Shown: positions 1 to 6,082, counted from the stretch's first letter. The stretch is DNA of 14,565 nucleotides from DASSCW01 sp036555005 (GCA_036555005.1 DATBME010000117.1:1-14565), one strand, 5' to 3'. Translations and numbers: made by a program. Notes: generated from the letters alone by a model not told the origin.

Positions 1-768
1 GGTCGCAACCTGCGGCTCCACCCGGTGGTGGCCGTCGCCGCCATGCTGGATGAGCCGGTCGTCGTGTGGCAGGGCCCCACCCAGGCCGCCCGCTCGCTTG
101 AATGGTGGCGACCGGGACCCCCCGCCGCCGGCGGGATCGGCCCCGCCCACGGTGGCTTCGTCATCGAGTCGGCACCGCCGCACCCCGGCCTGCTGGCCTC
201 CGCGCTCCCGTGGGAGAGTGGCGCCCGCGAGATGGGGCTGATGGAGCGGATCAGGCACTTCGCGCCGCTGATCGCGCTGATCCGCGACCAGGGCAGCGGC
301 CGGGTCCGTTGGAGCCGCGGCGGCCATCCGCGGATCGAGTACCGCCTCTCCCGCCCGGATGGCGACACCGCGCGACGAGCGCTGGTCGAGATGGCCCGCC
401 TCGGCCGCGCGGCGGGCGCCACGCGGCTGCTCGGTGTCGCCACACCACCGCTGTGGTGGTCAGCGGCCGACGGCGACGCCGCTTTCGAGGGCTTCCTGCG
501 CAGGGCCGCCCAGCTCTCCACCAGCCCGAACCGGATCAGCCTCTTCAGCGCTCACCAGATGGGCTCGGCCCGTGCCGGCTTGGATCCCCGCGGCTACCCG
601 TGCGATCCCCACGGTCGCGTGCGCTCCGACCCCGGCAGTGCCGTCATCAGCGGCCTGTACGTGGGTGACGGCTCGCTCTTCCCGTCGGCCCCCGGCATCA
701 ACCCCATGCTCTCGGTGATGGCGCTCGCCGAGCGCACCGCCCGCGCGGTCCTGGCCGATCGCGGCTAA
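1..768 (+). CDS. GMC-family FAD-dependent alcohol oxidase, C-terminal part (5' end outside window)
   Basis: The reading frame is open from base 1 and ends with TAA at 766-768. Only the last 255 residues are present, so the N-terminal FAD-binding region lies to the left of the window. The segment GRNLRLHPVVAV at the start and SAHQMGSARAG (His codon at 553-555) followed near the end by GINPMLSVMALAER match the C-terminal substrate and active-site region of GMC oxidoreductases. They resemble the long-chain fatty alcohol oxidase branch most closely. In that family the His and the later Asn-Pro region sit over the flavin and oxidise an alcohol to an aldehyde. The exact substrate cannot be told. 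The gene converges on the next one, sharing the bases CTAA of the two stop codons. Family call is strong; the fatty-alcohol subclass is tentative. Confidence 0.88.
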   Translation, partial: GRNLRLHPVVAVAAMLDEPVVVWQGPTQAARSLEWWRPGPPAAGGIGPAHGGFVIESAPPHPGLLASALPWESGAREMGLMERIRHFAPLIALIRDQGSGRVRWSRGGHPRIEYRLSRPDGDTARRALVEMARLGRAAGATRLLGVATPPLWWSAADGDAAFEGFLRRAAQLSTSPNRISLFSAHQMGSARAGLDPRGYPCDPHGRVRSDPGSAVISGLYVGDGSLFPSAPGINPMLSVMALAERTARAVLADRG

Positions 769-1646
769 GGCCGCGGGCGCAACTGCGGGAAGACCTCGGC
801 TCCCAGGCGCTCGAGCTTCGCGGTGTCGCTCACCCCGCGCAAGCTGAAGATCACGTGCTGTGCGCCAGCGTCGCCCAGTGCGCCGAATCGGTCCACCACC
901 TCGTCGCTGGACTCGCGGTCGAGGTCGACCGACTGCAGGTTGGAGCGCTCGATCTCCTCGTACGGGCGGCCCAGCCGCTCGCAGTGCTCCCGCAGAACCG
1001 CGTACTTGTGGGTGATCCGCTCCGCACCGCCGAACACGTTGCAGGCATCGGCGTACTGCGCCACCAGCCGCAGCGTCTTCCGCTCCCCGCCGCCACCCAC
1101 CATGATCGGCACGCGCGGCCGGCTGATGGCCTGCGGCGAGTTCAGCAGGCGCGTGGCGGTGACCTGCCGGCCCTCGAAGCGCTCACCGCTGCCTGACCCG
1201 CCGCTCCACATGGCGTGCGCCATCCGCAGCGTGTCCTCCAGCCACTCGAAGCGCTCGCGCAGCGGCGGCATCGGGAAGCCCAGGGCGCGCGACTCCTCCT
1301 CGTTCCAGGCCGCACCGATCCCGAACCAGGCACGGCCGCCAGTCAGCACGTCGAGCGTGGTGTGGGCCTTGATCCACAGCCCGGGCGGCCGGTAGTGGAT
1401 GCCGCCCACCATCAGCCCGATGCGGGCCCTGTCCGAGTGCGCGGCCATGAAGCCGAGGGCGGTCATGCCGTCGAGCATCGGGGCCTCAGGCGGACCCAGG
1501 CCCCGGATCTGGAAGAAGTGGTCCATCACCCAGATCGAGTCGAAGCCCGCGTCGTCAGCGGTCCGGGTGACCCGGGCCAGGGTTGGACCGATGGCCGCCG
1601 CGCCACCGGGCCAGGTGAAGTTGTTGATCTGCAGGCCGAACTTCAT
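765..1646 (-). CDS. LLM-class, probably F420-dependent, oxidoreductase
   Basis: 293 residues from ATG at 1646 (MKFGLQINNFTWPG), ending in TAG at 765-767. The open frame continues upstream to 1952, but that part is low-complexity Arg/Pro-rich sequence antisense to the SRPBCC gene, so ATG 1646 is the natural start. The protein is a luciferase-like monooxygenase (TIM barrel): an N-terminal strand with GLQI, then WVMDHFFQI, ARIGLMVGGIHYRPP, and the conserved block GGRAWFGIGAAWNEEE followed by GFPMPPLRERFEWLEDTLRM. These blocks fit F420-dependent members, which pass hydride from reduced F420; FMN use cannot be excluded. It starts 40 nt after the SRPBCC gene on the same strand and has no clear ribosome site, so it is probably the third gene of the arsR operon. 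The substrate is unknown. Confidence 0.88.
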   Translation of the reverse strand: MKFGLQINNFTWPGGAAAIGPTLARVTRTADDAGFDSIWVMDHFFQIRGLGPPEAPMLDGMTALGFMAAHSDRARIGLMVGGIHYRPPGLWIKAHTTLDVLTGGRAWFGIGAAWNEEESRALGFPMPPLRERFEWLEDTLRMAHAMWSGGSGSGERFEGRQVTATRLLNSPQAISRPRVPIMVGGGGERKTLRLVAQYADACNVFGGAERITHKYAVLREHCERLGRPYEEIERSNLQSVDLDRESSDEVVDRFGALGDAGAQHVIFSLRGVSDTAKLERLGAEVFPQLRPRP

Positions 1647-1686
1647 CGTGACGGGAATAGTGCCAGCGGCGGCCGGATCTGCGCGA

Positions 1687-2331
1687 TCAGGTCCCCTCGG
1701 CCTGGTCCTGTGCCGGGGCGTCATCCGGCGCAAATTGCGCCAACGCCATCTCGATGCCGGCGGCGATCTCGTCGGAGCTGGCGGTGCCCGATGTCTCGAT
1801 CGCCGTCGTCCACGCCCGGATCGACTCGCGCGAGAATGCCTGGGCCTCCGGCGAGCTGGCCGCGGCGACCGGGTCGTCGCTGACGACGCCGTCGAGGTAC
1901 AGGCCCAGCGCCATGACGGCGCCGTCCCAGCCAGGCCCGACGTACAGGGCACCGGCGCCGCTGCCGGCCATGTCGATCGGGACGGTGTGCTCCAGCTCCA
2001 GGGTCGTCGCGTTCCCGTCCGGCGTCAGCCGCAGCTCGACGATGCTCGTCTCACCACCGAACGTGGTGCGCAGCAGGCGGGGCGGCTCGCAGCGCAGGAT
2101 CCGGCCGCCGGCGTTGCCCTCCAGCTGGAAGTCGCCGCCCTCGCGGAGGTCCCCGCTCACCGGCATGAACCAGCGCCTGATCCGCTGCGGATCGGTCACG
2201 GCGCTCCACACGTCATCGGCGGGGGCGTCGTACTCGCGCCGCAGCAGGACGCTGACAACCTCGCCGCCTTCGGCCGTCTTGCGATCGACTTCGCGATGAA
2301 TGGCGTCGATCTGGGTGGTGGTGTCGATCAT
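1687..2331 (-). CDS. SRPBCC / AHSA1-domain protein
   Basis: 214 residues. ATG at 2331 overlaps the stop of arsR in ATGA (2328-2331), so the two are translationally coupled. The core (about residues 28-165) is an AHSA1-type START-like fold: RREYDAPADDVWSAVTDPQRI, the RRWFMP turn, GGDFQLEGNAGGRIL and ELRLTPDGNATTLELEHTVP. These proteins form a deep hydrophobic cavity and bind lipid-like or aromatic ligands, or assist other proteins. No catalytic motif is seen. The C-terminal 50 residues are acidic and probably helical. Pairing of an ArsR regulator with an AHSA1 protein is common in bacteria, and the protein may supply or sense the regulator's signal (inference). The LLM oxidoreductase follows 40 nt downstream. 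Confidence 0.87.
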   Translation of the reverse strand: MIDTTTQIDAIHREVDRKTAEGGEVVSVLLRREYDAPADDVWSAVTDPQRIRRWFMPVSGDLREGGDFQLEGNAGGRILRCEPPRLLRTTFGGETSIVELRLTPDGNATTLELEHTVPIDMAGSGAGALYVGPGWDGAVMALGLYLDGVVSDDPVAAASSPEAQAFSRESIRAWTTAIETSGTASSDEIAAGIEMALAQFAPDDAPAQDQAEGT

Positions 2332-2711
2332 CGGTCCGTCTCCTTCGTGCGCATCGTCTTGTTGGTGACCGCCTCGCCTGCGGCCAGCCGGCGCTCACGA
2401 CGGCCCCTGGCCAGCTCCGTGGCCAGTGCGTCGAGGGGCTGGCTCCAGAACTGCCGGAAGTCGTCCAGCCATGCGTCAACGGCTCGCAACGGCTCGGACT
2501 CGACCGCGTACAGCCGGCGCGTGCCGACCGCCCGCACGGTCGCGAACCCGTTCTCGCGCAGGACCCGGAGGTGCTGTGACACGGCTGGCTGCGAGATGCC
2601 GAACTCGCGCTGGATCGCGGCCCCGATGTCGCCGGAGCTCAGCTCCCCATCGGCCAGGAGCTCGATGATCCGGCGCCGGGTCGGGTCGCCCAGGATGTCG
2701 AACGCATGCAC
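2328..2711 (-). CDS. ArsR-family winged-helix repressor
   Basis: 127 residues with a GTG start at 2711. The winged helix spans about residues 3-75: FDILGDPTRRRIIELLADGE (first helices), then GISQPAVSQHLRVLRENG at 38-55 as the recognition helix, then the wing VRAVGTRRLYAVE. The metal-binding Cys motif of ArsR/SmtB (ELCVCDL type) is absent, so this is not an obvious metal sensor. It belongs with the AHSA1-linked, non-metal ArsR group. The C-terminus is basic (ARGRRERRLAAGEAV). It is first in an operon with the SRPBCC gene (ATGA overlap) and the LLM gene. The promoter directly before it contains a perfect dyad, so autorepression is likely. No Shine-Dalgarno sequence is present; the -10 box ends 6 nt before GTG, which implies a leaderless mRNA. 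Confidence 0.92.
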   Translation of the reverse strand: MHAFDILGDPTRRRIIELLADGELSSGDIGAAIQREFGISQPAVSQHLRVLRENGFATVRAVGTRRLYAVESEPLRAVDAWLDDFRQFWSQPLDALATELARGRRERRLAAGEAVTNKTMRTKETDR

Positions 2712-2717
2712 GCCGAG

Positions 2718-2746
2718 ATTATGTAACGCGTACTTATATAAGTCAA
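2718..2746 (-). promoter_or_regulatory. Sigma70-type promoter of the arsR operon
   Basis: Read on the minus strand: -35 TTGACT (2746-2741), a 17-nt spacer, and -10 CATAAT (2723-2718). Each hexamer matches 5 of 6 consensus bases. It sits in a conspicuously AT-rich patch within very GC-rich DNA. The expected transcription start, about 7 nt after the -10 box, falls on or next to the GTG at 2711. Confidence 0.85.
2732..2743. promoter_or_regulatory. Perfect 12-bp dyad, probable ArsR operator
   Basis: ACTTATATAAGT is a perfect palindrome that covers part of the -35 hexamer and the upstream half of the spacer of the arsR promoter. A dimeric winged-helix repressor bound here would block RNA polymerase. 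That ArsR is the binder is inference from position. Confidence 0.7.
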
Positions 2747-2775
2747 CTCTTAACCTCGGCTCGTCGCATCATCGG

Positions 2776-3465
2776 TCACGTCTGCGCCATCGAGGCGCAG
2801 AACCCGGCCACCGTCCCCAGCGCCGCTCCGTACCCGCCCTTCTGGTAGGCGAATGGGATGAGCGAGCTGCTCAGCATGGCCAGCACGCCGCCGGCGGCAA
2901 TGGCCGCCACTCTCGCCCCGGTCACGTCGTCGAGGTTGACGGCGAGTCCCCAGCCCAGGGCCGACGCCACGCCGCAGGCGAGAACCACGGCGCCCCACAT
3001 GGCGATCATCCGTCCCGCGCGCCAGCCCGATGCGACGAGGTCCGACGACGGCGCCAGGGCCTGCGGGATGTTCGACACGAACACGGCCGTCAGGAAGGCG
3101 ATGCTGACCGGGACGCCGGTCGCGATCTGGATGCCGAAAATGAGTGACTCGGGCACGCCATCGACCACGGAGCCGAGGACGATGCCGAGGGGCCCGCCAC
3201 CGCCTCCCTCGCCTCCGAATCGGGCTTCGATCAGGCGATCGGCGACGACGAAGATCGCGGCGCCGACCAGGAACCACAGGGCGACATCGGCCATGCCGAT
3301 GGCCTCCGGCACCAGGTCGAAGGCGACCGCGGCGACGAGCGACCCGGCCCCAATACCGGCCAGGATGCCGATGATGCGATCGGGTATGCGCAGGAAGAAC
3401 GGCAGGATCCCGCTGAGCAGGAGCGATGACTGGGCGATCGCGCCCAGGGCGAATGCCTGGAGCAT
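2776..3465 (-). CDS. ZIP-family (GufA/ZupT-like) membrane protein with atypical metal site
   Basis: 229 residues from ATG 3465. About seven to eight hydrophobic segments fit the ZIP divalent-metal transporter fold: residues 3-25, 31-50, 60-78, 93-118, 120-140, 150-175, 184-205 and 210-226. FDLVPEA at 49-55 is in the second helix. The two signature helices read VDGVPES (101-107) and SNIPQA (131-136), where classical members have HNxPEG and HNxPEG/A, so both metal-binding His are Asp/Ser and the second Glu is Gln. Between helices 3 and 4 lies a Gly-rich loop (GGEGGGGG) instead of the usual His-rich loop. Ion specificity, or even transport, is therefore uncertain. It lies 64 nt upstream of arsR in the same direction but is separated by the arsR promoter. 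No terminator is evident between them. Confidence 0.8.
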   Translation of the reverse strand: MLQAFALGAIAQSSLLLSGILPFFLRIPDRIIGILAGIGAGSLVAAVAFDLVPEAIGMADVALWFLVGAAIFVVADRLIEARFGGEGGGGGPLGIVLGSVVDGVPESLIFGIQIATGVPVSIAFLTAVFVSNIPQALAPSSDLVASGWRAGRMIAMWGAVVLACGVASALGWGLAVNLDDVTGARVAAIAAGGVLAMLSSSLIPFAYQKGGYGAALGTVAGFCASMAQT

Positions 3466-3490
3466 GACAGCCTGAAGGCTACCCGACCAA

Positions 3491-3503
3491 GCGCCTCAGG
3501 CGC
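3491..3503 (-). terminator. Short hairpin after the DUF427 gene
   Basis: GCGCCT-C-AGGCGC is a 6-bp dyad with a single central base, beginning 2 nt beyond the DUF427 stop codon on the minus strand. It is followed by TTGGTC rather than a clean T run, so it is at best a weak terminator between this gene and the ZIP gene. Confidence 0.35.
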
Positions 3504-3505
3504 GG

Positions 3506-3796
3506 CTAGTGCTCGACGGTGACGCCGTGCCAGAAGGCGACGAATGTCTCCACGTGCTTGGCGTCGTTCTTTGTCGACGGGTAGTACCAGGCCGCGTCGC
3601 GGTTGACCTGGCCGTCGACCACCACGTCGTAGTAGCTGGCCGTTCCCTTCCAGCCGCACACGGTGTGCGTCTGGGACGGCTGGAAGTACTCGGTCTTGAG
3701 CGCATCGGGCGGGAAGTAGACGTTGCCCTCCACGATCTCGACGGCGTCTGCCGGCGCTTCGGCCAGCAGGGCTCCGTTCCAGGTGGCGCGTGGCAT
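3506..3796 (-). CDS. DUF427 family protein
   Basis: 96 residues from ATG 3796 (MPRATWNGALLAEAP). The longer frame to 3967 runs antisense-like low-complexity Arg/Ser sequence over the end of the TrpB2 gene and is not believable. The family hallmarks are visible: VEGNVYFPPDAL, then HTVCGWKGTASYYDV, then AAWYYPSTKNDAKHV and a closing VAFWHGVTVE. DUF427 proteins are small beta-rich proteins, often found as single-domain cytoplasmic proteins in actinobacteria, proteobacteria and fungi. Their biochemical role is not established. Length is typical for a one-domain member. It lies 121 nt downstream of TrpB2 with a strong hairpin between them, so it probably has its own promoter. Confidence 0.88.
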   Translation of the reverse strand: MPRATWNGALLAEAPADAVEIVEGNVYFPPDALKTEYFQPSQTHTVCGWKGTASYYDVVVDGQVNRDAAWYYPSTKNDAKHVETFVAFWHGVTVEH

Positions 3797-3803
3797 GGCG
3801 CTG

Positions 3804-3809
3804 ATGGTA
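3804..3809 (-). promoter_or_regulatory. Candidate -10 box of the DUF427 gene
   Basis: TACCAT on the minus strand ends 7 nt before ATG 3796. This is the spacing expected for a leaderless mRNA, and there is no Shine-Dalgarno sequence. No recognisable -35 hexamer is present, so the call rests on position and on similar boxes before other genes in the window. Confidence 0.35.
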
Positions 3810-3871
3810 CGTCGGTGCGGTACGCACCAGCCGTCGGCGCCACGACAGCGCGTGTGTCCACTGCGAGCGGA

Positions 3872-3899
3872 GCGGCGCCGGCGTGGACGCCGGCGCCGC
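3872..3899 (-). terminator. Strong GC hairpin downstream of TrpB2
   Basis: A perfect 12-bp stem (GCGGCGCCGGCG and its complement) with the 4-nt loop TCCA on the minus strand, starting 19 nt after the TrpB2 stop. There is no T tract after it, so it could be a GC-rich intrinsic terminator, an mRNA-stabilising hairpin, or both. Confidence 0.55.
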
Positions 3900-3917
3900 C
3901 ATCGGTCCAGGCTGCGG

Positions 3918-5273
3918 CTAGACCGCCACCGCCTCCGCCTCCTCTCGCTCGGGCTCGAACTCGACATCGGTCAGCTCGCCGGCCAGGAACTGGTCGTAGG
4001 CCGCCATGTCGAAGAAGCCGTGGCCCGAGAGGTTGAACACGATCACCCGTTCCTCGCGCAGGTCGCGGGCCGCCAATGCCTCGTCGATCGCCGCCCGGAT
4101 GGCGTGCGACGACTCGGGCGCCGGGATGAAGCCCTCGGTCCGCGCGAACTCCACGGCCGCCTCGAAGCACGGGTTCTGGGCGTAGGCCCGCGCCTCGATG
4201 AGCCCAAGCTCGTACAGGTGGCTGACCAGCGGCGCCATGCCGTGGTAGCGCAGGCCACCGGCATGGATCGGAGCCGGCCGGAACTGGTGGCCCAGCGTGT
4301 GCATCTTGACCATCGGCGCCATGCCGGCCGTGTCGCCGAAGTCGTAGCGGTACTCGCCCCTGGTCAGGCTCGGGCAGGACGCCGGCTCGACCGCCAGGAA
4401 GCGCGTCTGCGACGCACCGTTCAGCCGGTCGCGCAGCAGCGGGAAGGCGATGCCGGCGAAGTTCGAGCCGCCGCCGGCGCAGCCGATCACGACGTCGGGC
4501 ATCTCACCCGCCATCTCCAGCTGCTTCGCCACCTCCTGGCCGATCACCGTCTGGTGCAGCAGCACGTGGTTGAGCACGCTGCCCAGCGAGTACTTGGTGT
4601 CCTCGTTGGTGGCCGCCACCTCCAGTGCCTCGCTGATGGCGATCCCCAGGCTGCCGGTCGAGTCGGGGTCCGCGGCCAGGATGCTGCGCCCGGCGTTCGT
4701 CTCCTCGGACGGCGAGGGCGTGACGCTGGCGCCCATGGTCTGGATGAAGCTGCGCCGGTACGGCTTCTGCTCGTAGCTGACCTTGACCATGAAGACCTTG
4801 GTCTCGAGCCCGAACAGGGCGGCTGCGAATGCCAGGGCGCTCCCCCACTGCCCGGCGCCGGTTTCGGTCACCAGCCGCCTCACGCCCTCCTCCCGGTTGT
4901 AGAAGGCCTGGGCGATGGCCGTGTTCGGCTTGTGCGAGCCGGCCGGCGAGCCGCCCTCGTACTTGTAGTAGATCCGGGCCGGCGTATCGAGCGAGCGCTC
5001 CAGCCCCACCGCGCGGACCAGCGGTGACGGCCGGTAGATGCGGTACGCGTCGCGCACCGGCTCCGGGATGGGGATGAACCGCTCGGCGCTGACCTCCTGC
5101 TTGATCAGCTCCATCGGGAAGAGCGGCGCCAGGTCGGCAGGCCCCACCGGCTCCTTCGTGGCCGGATGGAGGGGCGGCGGGAGCGGCTCGGGCAGGTCCG
5201 CCGCGATGTTGTAGTAGTGCGTCGGCAGCTCCTCCTCCGGGAGCAGGTACCGGCGCGTGGTCGCCTGGGACAT
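3918..5273 (-). CDS. trpB: Tryptophan synthase beta chain, TrpB2 type
   Basis: 451 residues from ATG 5273, with a strong ribosome site AAGGAGG (5286-5280) 6 nt before it. It is a fold-type II PLP enzyme that condenses indole with serine to give tryptophan in the cytoplasm. Visible features: substrate region RPSPLVRAVGLE near 81-92, KYEGGSPAGSHKPNTA with the PLP lysine K115, ETGAGQWG (137-144) with the catalytic Glu E137, and the phosphate-binding GCAGGGSN (264-271). The N-terminal extension and the KYEGxSPAGSHKPNTA form mark the TrpB2 group, which is longer than TrpB1 (about 400 residues) and lacks the usual TrpA contact elements. No trpA lies next to it. A Trp-type T-box leader precedes it, which supports a true role in tryptophan supply rather than the serine deaminase activity sometimes proposed for this group. 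Confidence 0.95.
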   Translation of the reverse strand: MSQATTRRYLLPEEELPTHYYNIAADLPEPLPPPLHPATKEPVGPADLAPLFPMELIKQEVSAERFIPIPEPVRDAYRIYRPSPLVRAVGLERSLDTPARIYYKYEGGSPAGSHKPNTAIAQAFYNREEGVRRLVTETGAGQWGSALAFAAALFGLETKVFMVKVSYEQKPYRRSFIQTMGASVTPSPSEETNAGRSILAADPDSTGSLGIAISEALEVAATNEDTKYSLGSVLNHVLLHQTVIGQEVAKQLEMAGEMPDVVIGCAGGGSNFAGIAFPLLRDRLNGASQTRFLAVEPASCPSLTRGEYRYDFGDTAGMAPMVKMHTLGHQFRPAPIHAGGLRYHGMAPLVSHLYELGLIEARAYAQNPCFEAAVEFARTEGFIPAPESSHAIRAAIDEALAARDLREERVIVFNLSGHGFFDMAAYDQFLAGELTDVEFEPEREEAEAVAV

Positions 5274-5301
5274 CGGTGGCCTCCTTGGACCTCATCGGTC
5301 C

Positions 5302-5590
5302 AGAGAACAACACGACCCCTCCGTCCCAAAGGACGAGGGGGTCTTCTCGTGGTGCCACCTTTGTTCCCCGGTGTTCTCTGCCGGGCTCATTCGACCACGG
5401 CCCGCGCACGGGCGATGGCCTCGGCTTCACTAACGGTGCCTCTCCGCCGGCTGCTACTGGCTGGACCGATGCGTCCGCGTTCGCTTCCGGGGCTCCCGGG
5501 TCCATTCGCTGTTTGCGCCACCGCCGGGGTCTCACTGGTCCCGGCTCCCTGCAGGCTCGCCTGCGCAGGTACTCGTCCCGATCGTCGCCG
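5302..5590 (-). promoter_or_regulatory. T-box riboswitch (tRNA-Trp specific) controlling TrpB2
   Basis: On the minus strand the leader carries the T-box parts in order. The Stem I entry box GGGACGAGTAC is at 5579-5569. A distal stem GCCGGG/CCCGGC (5545-5540 with 5528-5523) has loop ACCAGTGAGAC. The specifier loop GAATGGACC has codon UGG (Trp) at 5504-5502. The T-box sequence is AAAGGTGGCACCACG. The antiterminator pairs perfectly: CAAAGG (5363-5358) with CCTTTG (5332-5327), and ACGAG (5350-5346) with CTCGT (5337-5333), leaving the bulge TGGCACC (5357-5351). The tRNA-binding UGGC would pair with GCCA, which fits the G discriminator base of bacterial tRNA-Trp. Uncharged tRNA-Trp binding should prevent the downstream terminator. 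After the terminator, a 6-bp hairpin TGGACC/GGTCCA (5302-5286) abuts the ribosome site. Confidence 0.93.
5314..5343 (-). terminator. T-box regulated terminator
   Basis: A 13-position stem from GACCCC to GGGGTC on the minus strand, with one C-A mismatch, one T-G wobble and loop TTTG. It is followed by GTGTTGTTCT, a modest T-rich tail. The 5' arm includes the 3' strands of both antiterminator helices, so the two structures exclude each other. Confidence 0.85.
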
Positions 5591-5609
5591 TCTTCAGTTG
5601 TTGCGCGGC

Positions 5610-5638
5610 ACGGTAGGCCGCCGGGCCGGGGATGTCAA
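5610..5638 (-). promoter_or_regulatory. Promoter of the T-box/TrpB2 transcript
   Basis: A perfect TTGACA (-35, 5638-5633) and TACCGT (-10, 5615-5610; fits TANNNT) are separated by 17 nt on the minus strand. The predicted start near 5603 lies about 25 nt before the Stem I entry box, giving a leader of about 330 nt. Confidence 0.68.
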
Positions 5639-5643
5639 CGATC

Positions 5644-5669
5644 GGGCGCTGGCACGGGGCGCTGGCACG
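5644..5669. repeat. Tandem duplication of 13 bp
   Basis: GGGCGCTGGCACG occurs twice head to tail with no mismatch, between the TrpB2 promoter and the divergent small gene at 5694. It may be a replication-slippage duplication or a pair of half-sites on one face of the DNA. Function unknown. Confidence 0.8.
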
Positions 5670-5693
5670 GCACCTGCGTCCGGCTCGGCCGGC

Positions 5694-5876
5694 GTGAGCA
5701 CCGATCAGAGCGCCAACCGGACCCAGGGCGAGACCGAAGGAGTAGAGCAGGAGCCGACCGGGGCCGGCGAGCACGACACCACGCTGCGCAAGCAGGCCGA
5801 GCGCGAGGGCCGGCCGGCCGGCACGGGATCTGCGGGCTCGCCCAGCACCGAACCGAATCAAGGAGAAGGCTCATGA
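5694..5876 (+). CDS. Small hydrophilic, probably disordered protein coupled to the zinc-knuckle gene
   Basis: 60 residues from GTG 5694, ending in TGA that overlaps the next ATG as ATGA (5873-5876). The frame is open much further upstream, but that part overlaps the T-box leader and looks like noise. From 5694 on, codons are mostly G or C at the third position, as in the real genes. The product (STDQSANRTQGETEGVEQEP onward) is rich in Glu, Gly, Thr, Ser and Pro, has no hydrophobic segment and no known motif, and is probably unstructured. The ribosome site AAGGAG of the next gene lies inside its last codons. I recognise no family. Evidence for coding is the overlap, composition and position; it could still be untranslated leader. 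Confidence 0.5.
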   Translation: MSTDQSANRTQGETEGVEQEPTGAGEHDTTLRKQAEREGRPAGTGSAGSPSTEPNQGEGS

Positions 5877-6073
5877 GCCAGAGCGGCACGATGACCGGCA
5901 CCGACCAGTCCCGATATGACGGCACCGACTACGTCTGCAAGACGTGCGGCAGCGAGATCATGGTCAAGCATCGCGGTGACGAGGCCAAGGGCTACGGGCG
6001 CAGCGACTACGTCTGCACCTGCGGCACCCCGATGCTGATGGAGCACCCCGCGACCGGCTCGAAGGAAGCCTAG
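5873..6073 (+). CDS. Small CxxC/CxC metal-knuckle protein (desulforedoxin-like)
   Basis: 66 residues from ATG 5873, with AAGGAG at 5860-5865 spaced 7 nt before the start. Four cysteines form two knuckles: YVCKTCGSEI (C22, C25) and YVCTCGTPMLMEH (C48, C50). Such a layout binds one zinc or iron. The second knuckle followed by GxPM resembles the desulforedoxin and desulfoferrodoxin N-terminal domain (CCGxPM), but here CC is spread to CTC and the loop between knuckles is longer. The N-terminal 15 residues are polar and probably flexible. No signal peptide is present, so it is likely cytoplasmic. It is translationally coupled to the small gene before it and followed by a strong hairpin. Metal identity and role are unknown. 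Confidence 0.8.
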   Translation: MSQSGTMTGTDQSRYDGTDYVCKTCGSEIMVKHRGDEAKGYGRSDYVCTCGTPMLMEHPATGSKEA

Positions 6074-6082
6074 GCGCGACCT

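Noticed and set aside
1647..1952. N-terminal extension of the LLM oxidoreductase frame (about 100 residues)
   Set aside because: It is Arg/Pro/Ser-rich, antisense-like sequence lying over the SRPBCC gene in another frame. The family begins at the MKFGLQI segment.
1399..3147. 582-residue open frame on the plus strand
   Set aside because: It is a GC-rich shadow of the LLM, SRPBCC, ArsR and ZIP genes, has low-complexity Arg/Pro/Gly composition, and shows no family motif.
5651..5670. Repeated TGGCACGG suggested a sigma54 (-24/-12) promoter
   Set aside because: The -24-like TGGCACG is present, but there is no TTGCA-type -12 element at the required spacing.
5276..5872. Upstream extension of the metal-knuckle frame (200 extra residues)
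   Set aside because: It crosses the T-box leader and promoter, is Arg/Gly/Ser-rich, and the strong ribosome site at 5860-5865 fixes the start at 5873.
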